64,000 bases of DNA from Burkholderia sp. (GTDB lineage: Bacteria; Pseudomonadota; Gammaproteobacteria; Burkholderiales; Burkholderiaceae). The stretch's first letter is position 1. Each line of letters starts with the position of its first letter. The DNA lies in the NCBI GenBank assembly GCA_040954445.1, contig CP144361.1, positions 682,001-746,000 of the forward strand, given 5' to 3'. The notes under the pieces were generated by a model. It made no database searches and had not been told where the DNA came from. It worked only from the letters and a program-made list of their open reading frames with translations. The position numbers were made by a program, and so were the translations under genes. Positions 1-12,668 of this stretch are shown here, one piece after another.

Positions 1-1
1 G

Positions 2-1792
<1,791 letters not shown>

Positions 1793-1803
1793 CACCGACG
1801 ATT

Positions 1804-2919
1804 GGCGTTGTTGCATACATCAAGCGAGATCCGTTGACGTTTACGTACAACGGTCGCGGGGCCAGCTCTCTATCAAGTCAGATTCCAGAGTAACTGCTTG
1901 ATTTTTGACAAGAAAATGCGCAAAGACTTACACAAGACAGGTAAGCCGAAGGCACGCTACCGTGTCAGGAATTGGGCGGTTTATAATGAAGGGTTGATCA
2001 ACCGGGGGAATGTGACGATCTGGATAGATGAAGTCGTTCTTTCCAGAATACTCGACGCCATACCCACACGTGGTCGCCCATGTCTATACGGCGCTACGCT
2101 GATTCAGGCATTACTTGGCGTGAAGACCGTCTATCGACTAACGTTGCGCGCCCTGCAAGGTTTCACCCAAAGTCTGCGTGAGATGGCCTTCCCGAGCTTG
2201 CCTGTGCTGAATTACACCACGTTCTGTCGCTGGGCAAAAACGCTTGATATTGAACTGCCAATCCTTCTCGACGAAGAACCGATCCATCTGCTGGTCGACA
2301 GCACCGGTCTGAAGGTCTATGGCGAAGGTGAATGGAAGGTTCGCCAGCACGGTTACTCGAAGCGGCCCACGTGGCGTAAAGTCCATCTCGCGCTCAACGC
2401 GAATACGGGTCAAGTGCATGCCGCGCTAACGACGCATCAGAATGTGGCTGACAGTGACGCTCTGGCCAAGTTGCTCGACCAGATTCCACGCGCAGAACAA
2501 ATCGATGTCATCGGTGGTGACGGTGCCTACGACACCAAGCCATGCCATGCGGCCATTGCTGCACGCAGTGCTATTCCTTCGATTCCGCCACGCGAGGGTG
2601 CCGCTCATTGGCCAGCGGATATGCCCGGTGCGGCGTGGCGTAATGGCGCGGTTGATGCAATTGCCCGTGACGGTCGTCGAGAATGGAAGCAACACAGTGG
2701 CTACCACCGGCGATCGCTTGCCGAGAATGCGATGTATCGGTTCAAGACCCTCACCGGCCACTGTCTCTGGGCGCGTCACATCGACGCGCAGGCGGACCAC
2801 CGAGGCCGCCGTTCGCGTCGGCGTCATCAACCGCATGGCGGTCCGCAATCCATTCGTATCGCCTGAAATTGTGCCCGTCGATGCCATGCGACTGCGTGCT
2901 CGATTTATGCAACAACGCC
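1804..2919 (+). mobile_element. IS903-group (IS5 family) element, near-complete copy between gltB and gltD
   Basis: The left end GGCGTTGTTGCATACATC begins 11 bp after the gltB stop and the right end closes with CGATTTATGCAACAACGCC. The length is 1,116 bp against about 1,125 bp for the best copies. The terminal sequence closely resembles the IS903 inverted repeat (GGCTTTGTTGAATAAATC, established knowledge). No 9-bp target duplication is visible here: the left flank is ccgacgatt and the right flank gcaacgaac. The flanks may have been altered after insertion. The element has the same orientation as gltBD. Confidence 0.93.
1916..2866 (+). CDS. IS5-family DDE transposase (C-terminus altered)
   Basis: Transposase of about 316 residues from MRKDLHKTG; an in-frame ATG six codons upstream (1898) is also possible. 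The catalytic triad is recognisable as LLVDSTGLKVYGEGEW (first D), VIGGDGAYDTK (second D) and YHRRSLAENAMYRFK (E). Compared with the intact copies, the last ~27 residues differ (DAQADHRGRRSRRRHQPHGG instead of DAQATEVAVRVGVINRM). A small insertion near 2795 and a deletion near 2845 compensate each other, so the frame is restored for the final SIRIA. The catalytic core is complete; whether the altered tail is tolerated is unknown. Confidence 0.85.
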   Translation: MRKDLHKTGKPKARYRVRNWAVYNEGLINRGNVTIWIDEVVLSRILDAIPTRGRPCLYGATLIQALLGVKTVYRLTLRALQGFTQSLREMAFPSLPVLNYTTFCRWAKTLDIELPILLDEEPIHLLVDSTGLKVYGEGEWKVRQHGYSKRPTWRKVHLALNANTGQVHAALTTHQNVADSDALAKLLDQIPRAEQIDVIGGDGAYDTKPCHAAIAARSAIPSIPPREGAAHWPADMPGAAWRNGAVDAIARDGRREWKQHSGYHRRSLAENAMYRFKTLTGHCLWARHIDAQADHRGRRSRRRHQPHGGPQSIRIA

Positions 2920-3000
2920 GCAACGAACTAGTGAACGCCCCTGCACAATGCGGCAGGCGCGGGTCCCCCACCAGAATACCCCGATTTAGACCAGCACCTT

Positions 3001-4467
3001 ATGGGCAAGGAAACCGGTTTTCTCGAATTCGAACGCCGCCACGAGGCGTACGAGGCTCCGCTCACCCGTGTTAAGCATTACAAGGAATTCGTCGCTGCGC
3101 TGTCTGACGACGACGCGAAGATCCAAGGCGCGCGTTGCATGGACTGCGGCATCCCGTTCTGCAACAACAGCTGTCCAGTCAACAACATCATCCCGGACTT
3201 CAACGACCTGGTGTATCGCCAGGACTGGCAGCAGGCCATCGAGGTGCTGCACTCAACCAATAACTTCCCGGAGTTCACAGGCCGCATTTGCCCAGCACCT
3301 TGTGAAGCAGCCTGTACGCTTGGTATCCATAACGATCCGGTCGGCATCAAGTCGATTGAGCGCGCGATCATCGATAAGGCTTGGGCTGAAGACTGGGTCA
3401 AGCCGCTGCCCGTCGCCCACAAGACCGACAAGAAGGTGGCCGTGGTCGGCTCCGGTCCGGCGGGCCTGGCCGCTGGGCAGCAGCTCGCACGCGCTGGCCA
3501 CGAGGTGACAGTGTTCGAGAAGAACGATCGCGTCGGCGGCTTGCTGCGCTACGGAATCCCCGACTTCAAGCTGGAAAAGTGGCTGATCGACCGTCGTATG
3601 CGCCAGATGGAAGCCGAGGGCGTGACCTTCCGCACTAACGTATTCATCGGTAAAGACCCACTGCCGACGCAGATCGGCAGCCTAGCCAGGGAAACTATTT
3701 TGCCGGACACTCTCAAGGGAGAGTTCGACGCGATCGTGATCGCGGGCGGTTCGGAAACGCCGCGCGACCTGCCAGTGCCAGGCCGCGAGCTCGAGGACGT
3801 GCATTTCGCGATGGACTTCCTTCCGCAGCAGAACCGCGTCAATGCCGGTGACAAGGTGACCAACCACTTGTTTGCCAAGGGCAAGCACGTGGTGGTGATC
3901 GGCGGCGGCGACACTGGTTCGGATTGCGTGGGCACCTCGAACCGTCACGGCGCGAAGTCGGTCACGCAGTTTGAACTGTTGCCGCAGCCGCCCGAGCAGG
4001 AGAATAAGCTTATGGTCTGGCCGTACTGGCCGATCAAGCTGCGCACCTCCTCGTCGCACGACGAGGGCTGCAAGCGCGATTGGGCGGTCGCCACAAAACG
4101 CCTGGAAGGCAAACACGGCAAGGTCGAGAAGCTGATCGCTGTACGCGTCGAGTGGAAAGACGGCAAGATGGTTGAAGTGCCGGGCTCAGAATTCGAGATG
4201 CAGGCCGACCTGGTCCTCCTGGCGATGGGCTTCACGCAACCAGCCGCGCCGGTGTTGGATGCCTTTGGCGTGGCCAAAGATGCGCGCGGCAATGCGCATG
4301 CAGTGACCGAAGGCGAGCACGCCTACACAACCTCGGTTGACAAGGTGTTCGCGGCCGGCGATATGCGTCGCGGCCAGTCGCTGGTGGTCTGGGCGATTCG
4401 AGAAGGCCGCCAGTGCGCACGCTCGGTCGATGCCTTCCTGATGGGCCATTCGGAACTGCCGCGCTGA
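3001..4467 (+). CDS. gltD: Glutamate synthase (NADPH) small subunit
   Basis: 488-residue beta subunit of glutamate synthase, which oxidises NADPH and passes electrons through FAD and Fe-S centres to GltB. The N-terminal ferredoxin-like cysteine motifs are [16 protein letters not shown] (about residues 39-55) and [11 protein letters not shown] (about 95-105). An FAD-binding Rossmann motif [20 protein letters not shown] follows at about residue 149 and a second nucleotide-binding motif [13 protein letters not shown] at about 300. Length is normal for the family. The start is the first ATG of the frame; no strong Shine-Dalgarno sequence is visible in GACCAGCACCTT just before it. The gene is detached from gltB by an IS copy and must now rely on read-through or a new promoter. 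Confidence 0.96.
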   Translation: MGKETGFLEFERRHEAYEAPLTRVKHYKEFVAALSDDDAKIQGARCMDCGIPFCNNSCPVNNIIPDFNDLVYRQDWQQAIEVLHSTNNFPEFTGRICPAPCEAACTLGIHNDPVGIKSIERAIIDKAWAEDWVKPLPVAHKTDKKVAVVGSGPAGLAAGQQLARAGHEVTVFEKNDRVGGLLRYGIPDFKLEKWLIDRRMRQMEAEGVTFRTNVFIGKDPLPTQIGSLARETILPDTLKGEFDAIVIAGGSETPRDLPVPGRELEDVHFAMDFLPQQNRVNAGDKVTNHLFAKGKHVVVIGGGDTGSDCVGTSNRHGAKSVTQFELLPQPPEQENKLMVWPYWPIKLRTSSSHDEGCKRDWAVATKRLEGKHGKVEKLIAVRVEWKDGKMVEVPGSEFEMQADLVLLAMGFTQPAAPVLDAFGVAKDARGNAHAVTEGEHAYTTSVDKVFAAGDMRRGQSLVVWAIREGRQCARSVDAFLMGHSELPR

Positions 4468-4585
4468 TCCATCGCCTTGTAGCGGATCTAGTTGTTCAGA
4501 CACGCTTTTACGATCAGGTTGCAAGCATCAAGAAGCTGATCTGACAGGGCTGCCTCAAACCTGAAGTGCAGCACCTTCGCCAACC

Positions 4586-4771
4586 GGCGCTGTTGCGTAA
4601 ATCGAGTATGAGGGGCGTTGTTGCATAAATCGAGTGTGAGGATGCAATAGCATCGACGGGCATAATTTCAGGCAATACGAACGGATTGCGGACGAGCAAG
4701 GTCCGCCATACGGTTGATGGCGCCGACGCGAATGGAGACCTCGGTCGCCTGCGCGGCGATGTGACGCGCCC
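4586..4771 (-). mobile_element. Two stacked right-end fragments of the IS903-group element
   Basis: A 28-bp degenerate IS right end (4586-4613, GGCGCTGTTGCGTAAATC) is followed directly by a second, 158-bp minus-orientation right-end fragment (4614-4771). The second matches the last part of the transposase antisense up to GATGTGACGCGCCC, where the next full copy starts. Nothing of the interiors remains. Confidence 0.85.
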
Positions 4772-5897
4772 GGCGTTGTTGCATAAATCGAGCGAGATCC
4801 GTTGACGTTTACGCGCAATGGTCGCGGGGCCAGCCTCCTATCAAGTCAGATTCCAGAGTAACTGCCTAATTTTTGCCAAGAAAATGCGCAAGGACATACG
4901 CAAGAAAGGTGAGCCGAAGGCACGCTACCGTGTCAGGAATTGGTCGGCTTATAATGAAGGCCTGATCAACCGGGGGAACGTAACAATATGTATAGATGAA
5001 GCCGTCTTTGCCAGAATACCCGATGCCATACCCGCACGTGGTCGCCCGTGTCTATACGGCGATACGCTGATTCAGGTATTACTTCGCGTGAAGACCGTCT
5101 ATCGACTGACGTGGCGCGCCCTGCAAGGTTTCACCCAAAGTCTGCGCGATTTGGCCTTCCCGAGCTTGCCGGTGCCGAATTACACCACGCTCTGTCGCCG
5201 GGCAAAAACGCTTGATGTCGAACTGCCGATCCTTCGTGACAATGAACCGATCTATCTGGTTGTCGACAGCACCGGTCTGAAGGTCTATGGAGAAGGTGAA
5301 TGGAAGGTGCGCCAGCACGGCTACTCGAAGCGGCGCACGTGGCGTAAAGTCCATCGAGCGCTCAACGCGAATACGGGTCAAGTGCATGCCGCGCTAATGA
5401 CGAATCAGAATGTGGCTGACGGTGACGCTCTGGCCAAGTTGCTCGACCAGATTCCACGCGAAGAACAAATCGATGATGTCATCGGCGGTGATGGTGCCTA
5501 CGACACCAAGCCATGCCATGCGGCCATTGCTGCATGCAGTGCTATTCCTTCGATTCCGCCACGCGAGGGTGCCGTTCATTGGCCAGCGGATATGCCCTGT
5601 GCGGCGTGGCGTAATGGCGCTTTTGATGTAATTGCCCGTGACGGTCGTCGAGAATGGAAGCAAGACAGTGGCTACCACCGGCGATCGCTTGCCGAGAATG
5701 CGATATATCGGCGGTTCAAGACCCTCACCGGCAACTGTCTCTGGGCGCGTCACATCGACTCGCAGAGGCGACCGAGGTCTCCGTTCGCGTCGGCGTCATC
5801 AACCGTATGGCGGACCTCGCTCGTCCGCAATCCGTTCGTATCGCTTGAAATTATCCCGTCGCTGCGCGTCCTCACACTCGGTTTATGCAACAACGCC
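4772..5897 (+). mobile_element. IS903-group element, full length, transposase frameshifted at its C-terminus
   Basis: The 1,126-bp copy has both inverted repeats. Its transposase starts at 4884 (MRKDIRKKGEPK) and keeps the core, with two in-frame triplet insertions (an extra Asp in QIDDVIGG and an extra Arg in IYRRFKT). Two extra bases near 5763 (HIDSQ then RRPRSPF) shift the last ~30 codons, and the frame runs out of the element into the purN remnant to 6029. The IS right end is fused directly to purN, so the 5' part of purN was lost at this junction. Confidence 0.92.
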
Positions 5898-6374
5898 GGC
5901 GCGAGGGCTTCGGCACCGCGCTGGCCGCCGAGATCGAGCGTTTCGCGCCCGATCCTGGTGGTGCTGGCCTGCTTCATGCGGATCCTCACGCTAAGCGTCG
6001 TGTCTCGTTTTGAGGGCTGGATGCGCTAAACGTCCATCCCTCGGCTGCTGCCCAGCTTCAAGGGCATGCGCACGCACGAGGCGGCGCTGGCCACCGGCGT
6101 AGCCCTGCACGGGGTGGCTACCGTGAATTTCGTGATTCCGGCGCTTGACAGCGGCGCGATCGGCGCGCAGGCGGCGGTGCCGGTACGCGAGGGCGACACG
6201 CCCGAGACGCTGGCCTCGCGCGTGTTCGAGGCCGAGTCCGTGCTCTATCCGTGCGCGGTGCGCTGGTTCGTCGAAGGGCAATTGCGGCTTGCGGTGGGTC
6301 GCGCGGTGCTGGCCGATGGCACCTGCCGCTGGCTGGTCGCGGGTGACAACAACAAACAGGGTAGAAGTGTATGA
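5898..6374 (+). pseudogene. purN: purN remnant (phosphoribosylglycinamide formyltransferase)
   Basis: C-terminal part of GAR transformylase, the third step of de novo purine synthesis using 10-formyl-THF. The N-terminal third is missing because an IS right end abuts base 5898. The visible protein reads ERFAPDLVVLAxFMRIL, then FKGMRTHEAALATGVALHG, VATVNFVIPALDSG and YPCAVRWFVEGQLRL. Between 6023 and 6050 two small insertions compensate each other but create an in-frame TAA at 6027-6029, destroying the NVHPSLLP active-site segment. The gene is therefore dead twice over. Its last bases overlap the following methyltransferase start (ATGA), so the old operon arrangement is still visible. Confidence 0.88.
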
Positions 6375-7738
6375 AGCTGCATAGTTTTTTGATTGGCCAG
6401 ACCGAAATGCTGCTCGGCGACGTGCTGAAATTTGCGGCCCCGACTGACGCGACCACAAGCCGGTTTTTCCGCGCGCATCCCAAGCTCAGCAATGCTGAGC
6501 GCGGCGTGATTGCCGAAGTGGTGTTCGCGGTGCTGCGCCGGAAGATGGAATACTCGCACCTGGCCGAAAGCGGCACCGGCACGCCGGCTCGCCGCCTAAC
6601 CCTGCTGGGACTGATGCAGACGGTAGGCCGTTCAGCGCTCAAACCCCATGTGTCAGAGGCCGAATGGTCCTGGCTCGACCAGGTTGCCAAGATCGACCCG
6701 GCCAGTCTGCCGCTACACGTGCGCACCAACCTACCGGACTGGATCCACCAGGCGCTGTCATATCGCTTCGATGCCGACTGGCTTGCACAGTTCGCGGCAG
6801 CTGTTAACTACTCGGCACCCTTGGATTTGCGTGTGAACGTGCAGAAAGCCACCCGCGACCAGGTGCTTGATGCGCTCAAGGCTTCTGGCATCGAGGCCGG
6901 CGAGACCCCGTTTGCGCCGAACGGCGTGCGCGTGATCGGTAAGCCGACGCTGACAAAGCTATCGATTTTCCAGGACGGCCTGATCGAGGTGCAGGACGAG
7001 GGCAGCCAGCTGCTCTGCTCGTTGATGGCACCGCGTCACGGCGAGATGGTGGTCGACTTTTGCGCTGGCACGGGAGGAAAGACCCTAACGCTGGGCGCAG
7101 CGATGCGCTCGACCGGACGCCTCTATGCCTTCGACGTGTCCGAGAAGCGACTGGCTCAGCTCAAGTCACGCCTGGCGCGCAGCGGGCTATCCAGCGTCCA
7201 CCCGGTGCTGCTTGATAGTGAGCACGACGCCAAGATCAAACGGCTGGCAAGCAAGATCGACCGCGTGCTGGTAGACACGCCCTGCAGCAAGCTGGGCACG
7301 CTGCGCCGCAATCCCGACCTTAAATGGTACCAGACGCGCGCCTCAATCGCAGAACTCAGGCCCAAGCAGGACTCGATCCTCGCCAGCGCTGCGCGCTTGG
7401 TGAAGCCGGGTGGCCGCTTAGTCTATGCGACCTGCAGCGTGCTGGAAGCCGAGAATGAAGCGATCGTCATGCAGTTTCTGGCTACATATTCCGACTTTGT
7501 GCTGGTGCCGGCCAACAAGGTACTGGCCGAGCAGCACATCGCGCTCGATACCGGCGATTATCTGTCGCTGTGGCCGCATCGCCATGCCACCGACGGCTTC
7601 TTTGCGGCCGTGCTGGAGCGGCGCGCAAAGCTGACTCCCGCCAAGACCGCGCCGCTAAGGCGGGTCAAAACCATCGAAGCCAGAGCTGACGCTGCGGGCG
7701 CGCAACGTCAGTCGATAGACGGTCTTCACGCCAAGTAA
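6371..7738 (+). CDS. RsmB/NOP-family RNA (cytosine-5) methyltransferase, 3' end replaced by IS sequence
   Basis: 455-residue class I SAM-dependent RNA methyltransferase of the RsmB/Fmu (Sun) type, acting on a cytosine of rRNA or tRNA. Seen are the SAM-binding motif VVDFCAGTGGKTLTLG (about residues 230-245), DTPCSKLGTLRRNPDLKW with the PCS cysteine (about 302), and YATCSVLEAENEA with the TCS cysteine (about 355); both family cysteines are present. The start overlaps the purN stop (ATGA). The last 12 residues (AQRQSIDGLHAK) are antisense transposase sequence from an IS fragment that begins about 7697, so the native C-terminus and stop are lost. The catalytic domain appears whole, so activity is plausible. 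Confidence 0.9.
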   Translation: MKLHSFLIGQTEMLLGDVLKFAAPTDATTSRFFRAHPKLSNAERGVIAEVVFAVLRRKMEYSHLAESGTGTPARRLTLLGLMQTVGRSALKPHVSEAEWSWLDQVAKIDPASLPLHVRTNLPDWIHQALSYRFDADWLAQFAAAVNYSAPLDLRVNVQKATRDQVLDALKASGIEAGETPFAPNGVRVIGKPTLTKLSIFQDGLIEVQDEGSQLLCSLMAPRHGEMVVDFCAGTGGKTLTLGAAMRSTGRLYAFDVSEKRLAQLKSRLARSGLSSVHPVLLDSEHDAKIKRLASKIDRVLVDTPCSKLGTLRRNPDLKWYQTRASIAELRPKQDSILASAARLVKPGGRLVYATCSVLEAENEAIVMQFLATYSDFVLVPANKVLAEQHIALDTGDYLSLWPHRHATDGFFAAVLERRAKLTPAKTAPLRRVKTIEARADAAGAQRQSIDGLHAK

Positions 7739-8046
7739 TGCGTAAATCAGCGCACCACTGTACAGACGCAGGCGACCACGTCTAGGTATGGCCTCGAGTA
7801 TTCTGGCAAGGACGGCTTCATCTATCCATATCGTCAAGTTTTCCAGGTTGATCAGGGCTCCATTATAGGCCGCCCAATTCCTGACACGGTAGCGTGCCTT
7901 CGGTTCACATGTTTTGCGTGTTTCCCTGCGCGTCTTCTTGAAAAAAATCGGGAATGTGCGCCGAAATCTGACTTGATAACAGCGGGTTCGCCACGACCGT
8001 TGCGCGTAAACGTCACCGGCTCTCACCAGATTTATGCAACAACGCC
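7697..8046 (-). mobile_element. Truncated, divergent IS903-group copy (transposase N-terminal part)
   Basis: Minus-strand fragment carrying the left end (right-hand boundary ...CCAGATTTATGCAACAACGCC) and the first ~95 codons of a transposase that reads RETRKTCEPKARYRVRNWAAYNGALINLENLTIW. It is clearly more diverged than the other copies, and its subterminal sequence (CCGGCTCTCACCAGATT) matches the fragment at 45974 rather than the main family (CGGATCTCGCTCGATT). This suggests a second subfamily. It cuts into the 3' end of the preceding methyltransferase gene. Confidence 0.85.
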
Positions 8047-8190
8047 ACTGACCCAACACGTCGACCGCACGCCAGGCTGAACTGACACACCCCCTTTGGC
8101 AAATTCTGGCTCAGTCCTAGCTAAGCCCACCTACCGAGCTCCAGCCCATTAACTAGCGGTGTGCTACCCTTCACCTTTGCAACCACCAGG

Positions 8191-8222
8191 GTTTGATACC
8201 TCGCCCCTTGGGGCAAGGAACT

Positions 8223-8226
<4 letters not shown>
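8191..8226. repeat. GTTTGATACC...GCCCCTTGGGGC...AACTTCAT repeat, copy 1
   Basis: A 36-bp segment containing the palindrome GCCCCTTGGGGC. A near-identical segment occurs before argB (20120-20155). Here it overlaps the last codon and stop of yejF on the opposite strand. It could be a small intergenic repeat or a weak bidirectional terminator; there is no clear T-run. Confidence 0.55.
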
Positions 8227-9973
<1,747 letters not shown>

Positions 9974-9977
<4 letters not shown>

Positions 9978-11029
9978 CGCGCACCTCCAGCCGACCGCGC
10001 AGTATCCGCCACACGCAAATCGAGCGCGTTGCGAAGCGCATCGCCCATGAAGGTCAGTAACAGCAGCGTGCACACGAGCACGACGAAGGTCGCTAGCGAG
10101 ATCCACCAGGCGTCTAGATTAGCCTTGCCCTGCGAGAGCAGCTCGCCCAGGCTCGGGGTGGGCGACGGCACGCCCAGGCCGAGGAAGTCGAGGCTGGTCA
10201 ACGCTAGGATCGAGCCGCTCATGCGAAATGGTAGAAAAGTGATAACGGGCGTCAGGCTGTTAGGTAGCACGTGGTGCCAGATGATCTGCCAGTTCGACAG
10301 GCCCATCGCGCGCGCGGCGCGCACGTAGTCCTGGGTGCGGTTGCGCAGGCACTCCGCGCGCACGTAGTCGGCCAGGCCGTTCCAGCTGAACAGCGAGAGC
10401 AGTACGATCAGCAGCAGGAAGTTGGGCTCGAAAATCGAGGCGAAGATGATCAGCAGGTAGAGCTCAGGCATTGAGCTCCAGATCTCGATCAGGCGCTGCC
10501 CGACGATGTCAATGCGCCCGCCGTAGAAGCCCTGCACCGCGCCGGCCAGGATCCCCAGCACGGTGCTGATCACGGTCAGCACCAGCGCAAATTCAACCGA
10601 CACGCAGAAGCCGTAAACCAGCCGCGCGAGAAGGTCGCGCCCTTGCGCGTCAGTGCCGAGCCAGTTGTCTCGTGAGGGCGGCGCAGGGTTTGGCAGCGCC
10701 GAGAAATAGTTTAACGTTGCATAGGAATAACGGTTCGGCGGGTAGATCGCGAAGTTGCCGGGCGCGTTGATCCGTTTGCGCACGTAAGGATCGAGGTAGT
10801 CGGTCTGGGTCGGGAAATCGCCGCCGAAAGCAGTTTCGGCATAGTCCTTGGCGATCGGGAAGTACCAATGGCCCGCGTAGCGCACCACCAGCGGCTTGTC
10901 GTTGGACCAGAGCGGAGCGGCTACGCTGATCCCGAAGGCGACCAGGAACACCACAAAGCTCCAGTAGCCCAAGCGCTGGCGGCAAAAGCGCTGCCAGACG
11001 CGGCGTTCGGGAGACAGCGAGACATGCAC
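9974..11029 (-). CDS. yejE: Peptide ABC transporter permease YejE
   Basis: About 351 residues when started at the GTG at 11029 (MHVSLSPERRVWQRFCRQRLGYW), which aligns with the E. coli YejE start (MSRLSPVNQARW). The longer open frame to 11179 is an artefact: its first 50 codons are IS palindrome sequence. A transmembrane segment (SFVVFLVAFGISVAAPLW) is followed by the periplasmic loop with NDKPLVVRYAGHWYFP and a five-helix permease core. The EAA-type loop RAARAMGLSNWQIIWHHVLPN contacts the ATPase. A composite mobile element is inserted 16 bp upstream of this start, between yejB and yejE, so the coding region is intact but its leader is replaced. Confidence 0.93.
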
Positions 11030-11045
11030 ACAGGCGGCGTCAACG

Positions 11046-11212
11046 GGCGTTGTTGCGTAAATCGAGTGTGAGGACGCCATGGCATCGGACGGGCATAATT
11101 CAGGCGATACGAACAGATTGCGGACCTCGCTCGTCCGCAATCTGTTCGTATCGCCTGAATTATGCCCGTCCGATGCCATGGCGTCCTCACACTCGATTTA
11201 TGCAACAACGCC
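11046..11212. repeat. Two-headed IS palindrome (right end x right end), 167 bp
   Basis: Two copies of the IS right end (about 79 bp each) face outward around a 9-bp centre (CCTCGCTCG). The arms differ at about one position. There is no transposase, but both outer ends carry the GGCGTTGTTGC terminus. It is one of five such right-right palindromes in the window and forms the left half of the composite element 11046-11452. Confidence 0.9.
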
Positions 11213-11452
11213 TATTGTTACGTTTCCCCGGTTGATCAGACCTTCATTATAGGCGGTCCAATTCCTGACACGATAGCGTGCCTTTGGTTCACCTTTCTTG
11301 TGTATGTCCTTGCGCATTTTCTTGGCAAAAATTAGGCAGATTACTCTGGAATCTGACTTGATAGGAAGCTGGCCCCGCGACCGTTGCGCGTAAACGCCGC
11401 GACCGTTGCGCGTAAACGTCAACGGATCTCGCTCGATTTATGCAACAACGCC
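11046..11452. mobile_element. Composite IS derivative between yejB and yejE with 9-bp target duplication
   Basis: The 167-bp right-right palindrome (11046-11212) is joined to a minus-oriented left-end fragment (11213-11452). The whole unit starts with GGCGTTGTTGC and ends with GCAACAACGCC. It is flanked by an exact 9-bp direct repeat GCGTCAACG (11037-11045 and 11453-11461), as expected for IS903-type transposition. The fragment also has an internal tandem duplication of CGACCGTTGCGCGTAAACG (about 11379-11418). It has no complete transposase gene and therefore moved in trans or was deleted after insertion. Confidence 0.88.
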
Positions 11453-11488
11453 GCGTCAACGCTGGAGGAAACGGCGGTTCGGCTCAAC

Positions 11489-12529
11489 TCAGCGCTCCAG
11501 TTGGTCGAATTGGATCCGGGAGTCAACCCAGACGTAACAGAGATCGGAAACCAGCTTGGTGACCAGGCTGATCAGCGTGAACAGGTAGAGCGTGCCTAGC
11601 ACCACCGGGTAGTCGCGGCGGATCGCCGATTCATAGGATAGCAGGCCCAGGCCGTCGAGCGAGAACAGCGTTTCGATCAGCAAGCTACCCGAGAAAAAGA
11701 CGCTGATGAAGGCGGTCGGAAAGCCCACGATTAGCGGCAACATCGCGTTACGGAATACGTGTTTCCAGAGCACATGCCACTCCGATAGGCCCTTGGCGCG
11801 CGCGGTTAACACGTACTGCATGCGGATCTCGTCGAGGAAGGCGTTCTTGGTGAGCATAGTAATCACCGCGAAGCTGCCCACGACCAAGGTCGTGATCGGC
11901 AGCACCAGGTGCCAGAGGTAGTCTGTGATTTTGGCACCTAGGCTCAGCTGGTCGAAATTGTCGGAGGTCAGGCCGCGCAGCGGGAACAGAGGCCAGAACG
12001 AGCTGCCGCCGAACAGCACAAGCAGTAGCACGCCGAGCACGAAGCCGGGAATCGCGTAGCCGACCAGCACCGCCAGGCTCGAGGCCACGTCGAAAGGCGT
12101 GCCATTATAGACTGCCTTGGCGATGCCTAGCGGCACCGAAATTAAGTAGGTCAGCAGGAAGGTCCAGATGCCAATGCTGATCGACACCGGCAGCTTCGAG
12201 ACCACCAGCGACCAGACGCTTTGGTGATGAGAGTAGCTCTGGCCCAGGTCGCAATGCGCGAAGTGCTCCAGCATCAGTCCATAGCGCTCGATCGGTGGTT
12301 TATCAAAGCCGTACAGCGCCTTGAGCTGGGCGAGTTGATGTGGGTCCACACCCGAGTAGACGCGCATGCCGAACGGTGCGTAGCCCTGCTCCGCGCCCTT
12401 GCGCAGTTCCTGGATCGCCTGTTCAACCGGGCCGCCCGGCACGAACTGGATCACCGCGAAGGTGATGGTCAACACGCCGAGCAGGGTTGGGATCATCAGC
12501 AGCAGACGTTTGAGAATATAGCTCCACAT
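11489..12529 (-). CDS. yejB: Peptide ABC transporter permease YejB
   Basis: 346 residues from MWSYILKRLLLMIPTLLGVL, matching the family start; the open frame extends upstream to 12631 but those codons do not look like the family. The N-terminal transmembrane helix is followed by VIQFVPGGPVEQAIQELRKG and a periplasmic insert typical of YejB. A multi-helix permease core follows, with the cytoplasmic loop LTARAKGLSEWHVLWKHVFRNAMLPL (an EAA-like ATPase contact). It pairs with YejE as the membrane channel of the YejABEF importer. yejA lies 140 bp upstream; that gap holds a 16-bp palindrome GCGCATGATCATGCGC directly after the yejA stop. Confidence 0.94.
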   Translation of the reverse strand: MWSYILKRLLLMIPTLLGVLTITFAVIQFVPGGPVEQAIQELRKGAEQGYAPFGMRVYSGVDPHQLAQLKALYGFDKPPIERYGLMLEHFAHCDLGQSYSHHQSVWSLVVSKLPVSISIGIWTFLLTYLISVPLGIAKAVYNGTPFDVASSLAVLVGYAIPGFVLGVLLLVLFGGSSFWPLFPLRGLTSDNFDQLSLGAKITDYLWHLVLPITTLVVGSFAVITMLTKNAFLDEIRMQYVLTARAKGLSEWHVLWKHVFRNAMLPLIVGFPTAFISVFFSGSLLIETLFSLDGLGLLSYESAIRRDYPVVLGTLYLFTLISLVTKLVSDLCYVWVDSRIQFDQLER

Positions 12530-12668
12530 AGACGGATTAACTAGGCGGTGCATGCTGCACACGCTGAAAGGGACGACAAGAACGTCAGGAACGACAGCCA
12601 CGCGGGCCAGAGTCGTCGAGGCTCGACGCAATTGCGAGGCAGGCTAAGCCATGCGCATGATCATGCGC

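Noticed and set aside
11046..11212. Long palindrome as a transcription terminator or replication origin
   Set aside because: The arms are IS right ends and the unit is part of an element with target duplication; no T-run, no iterons.
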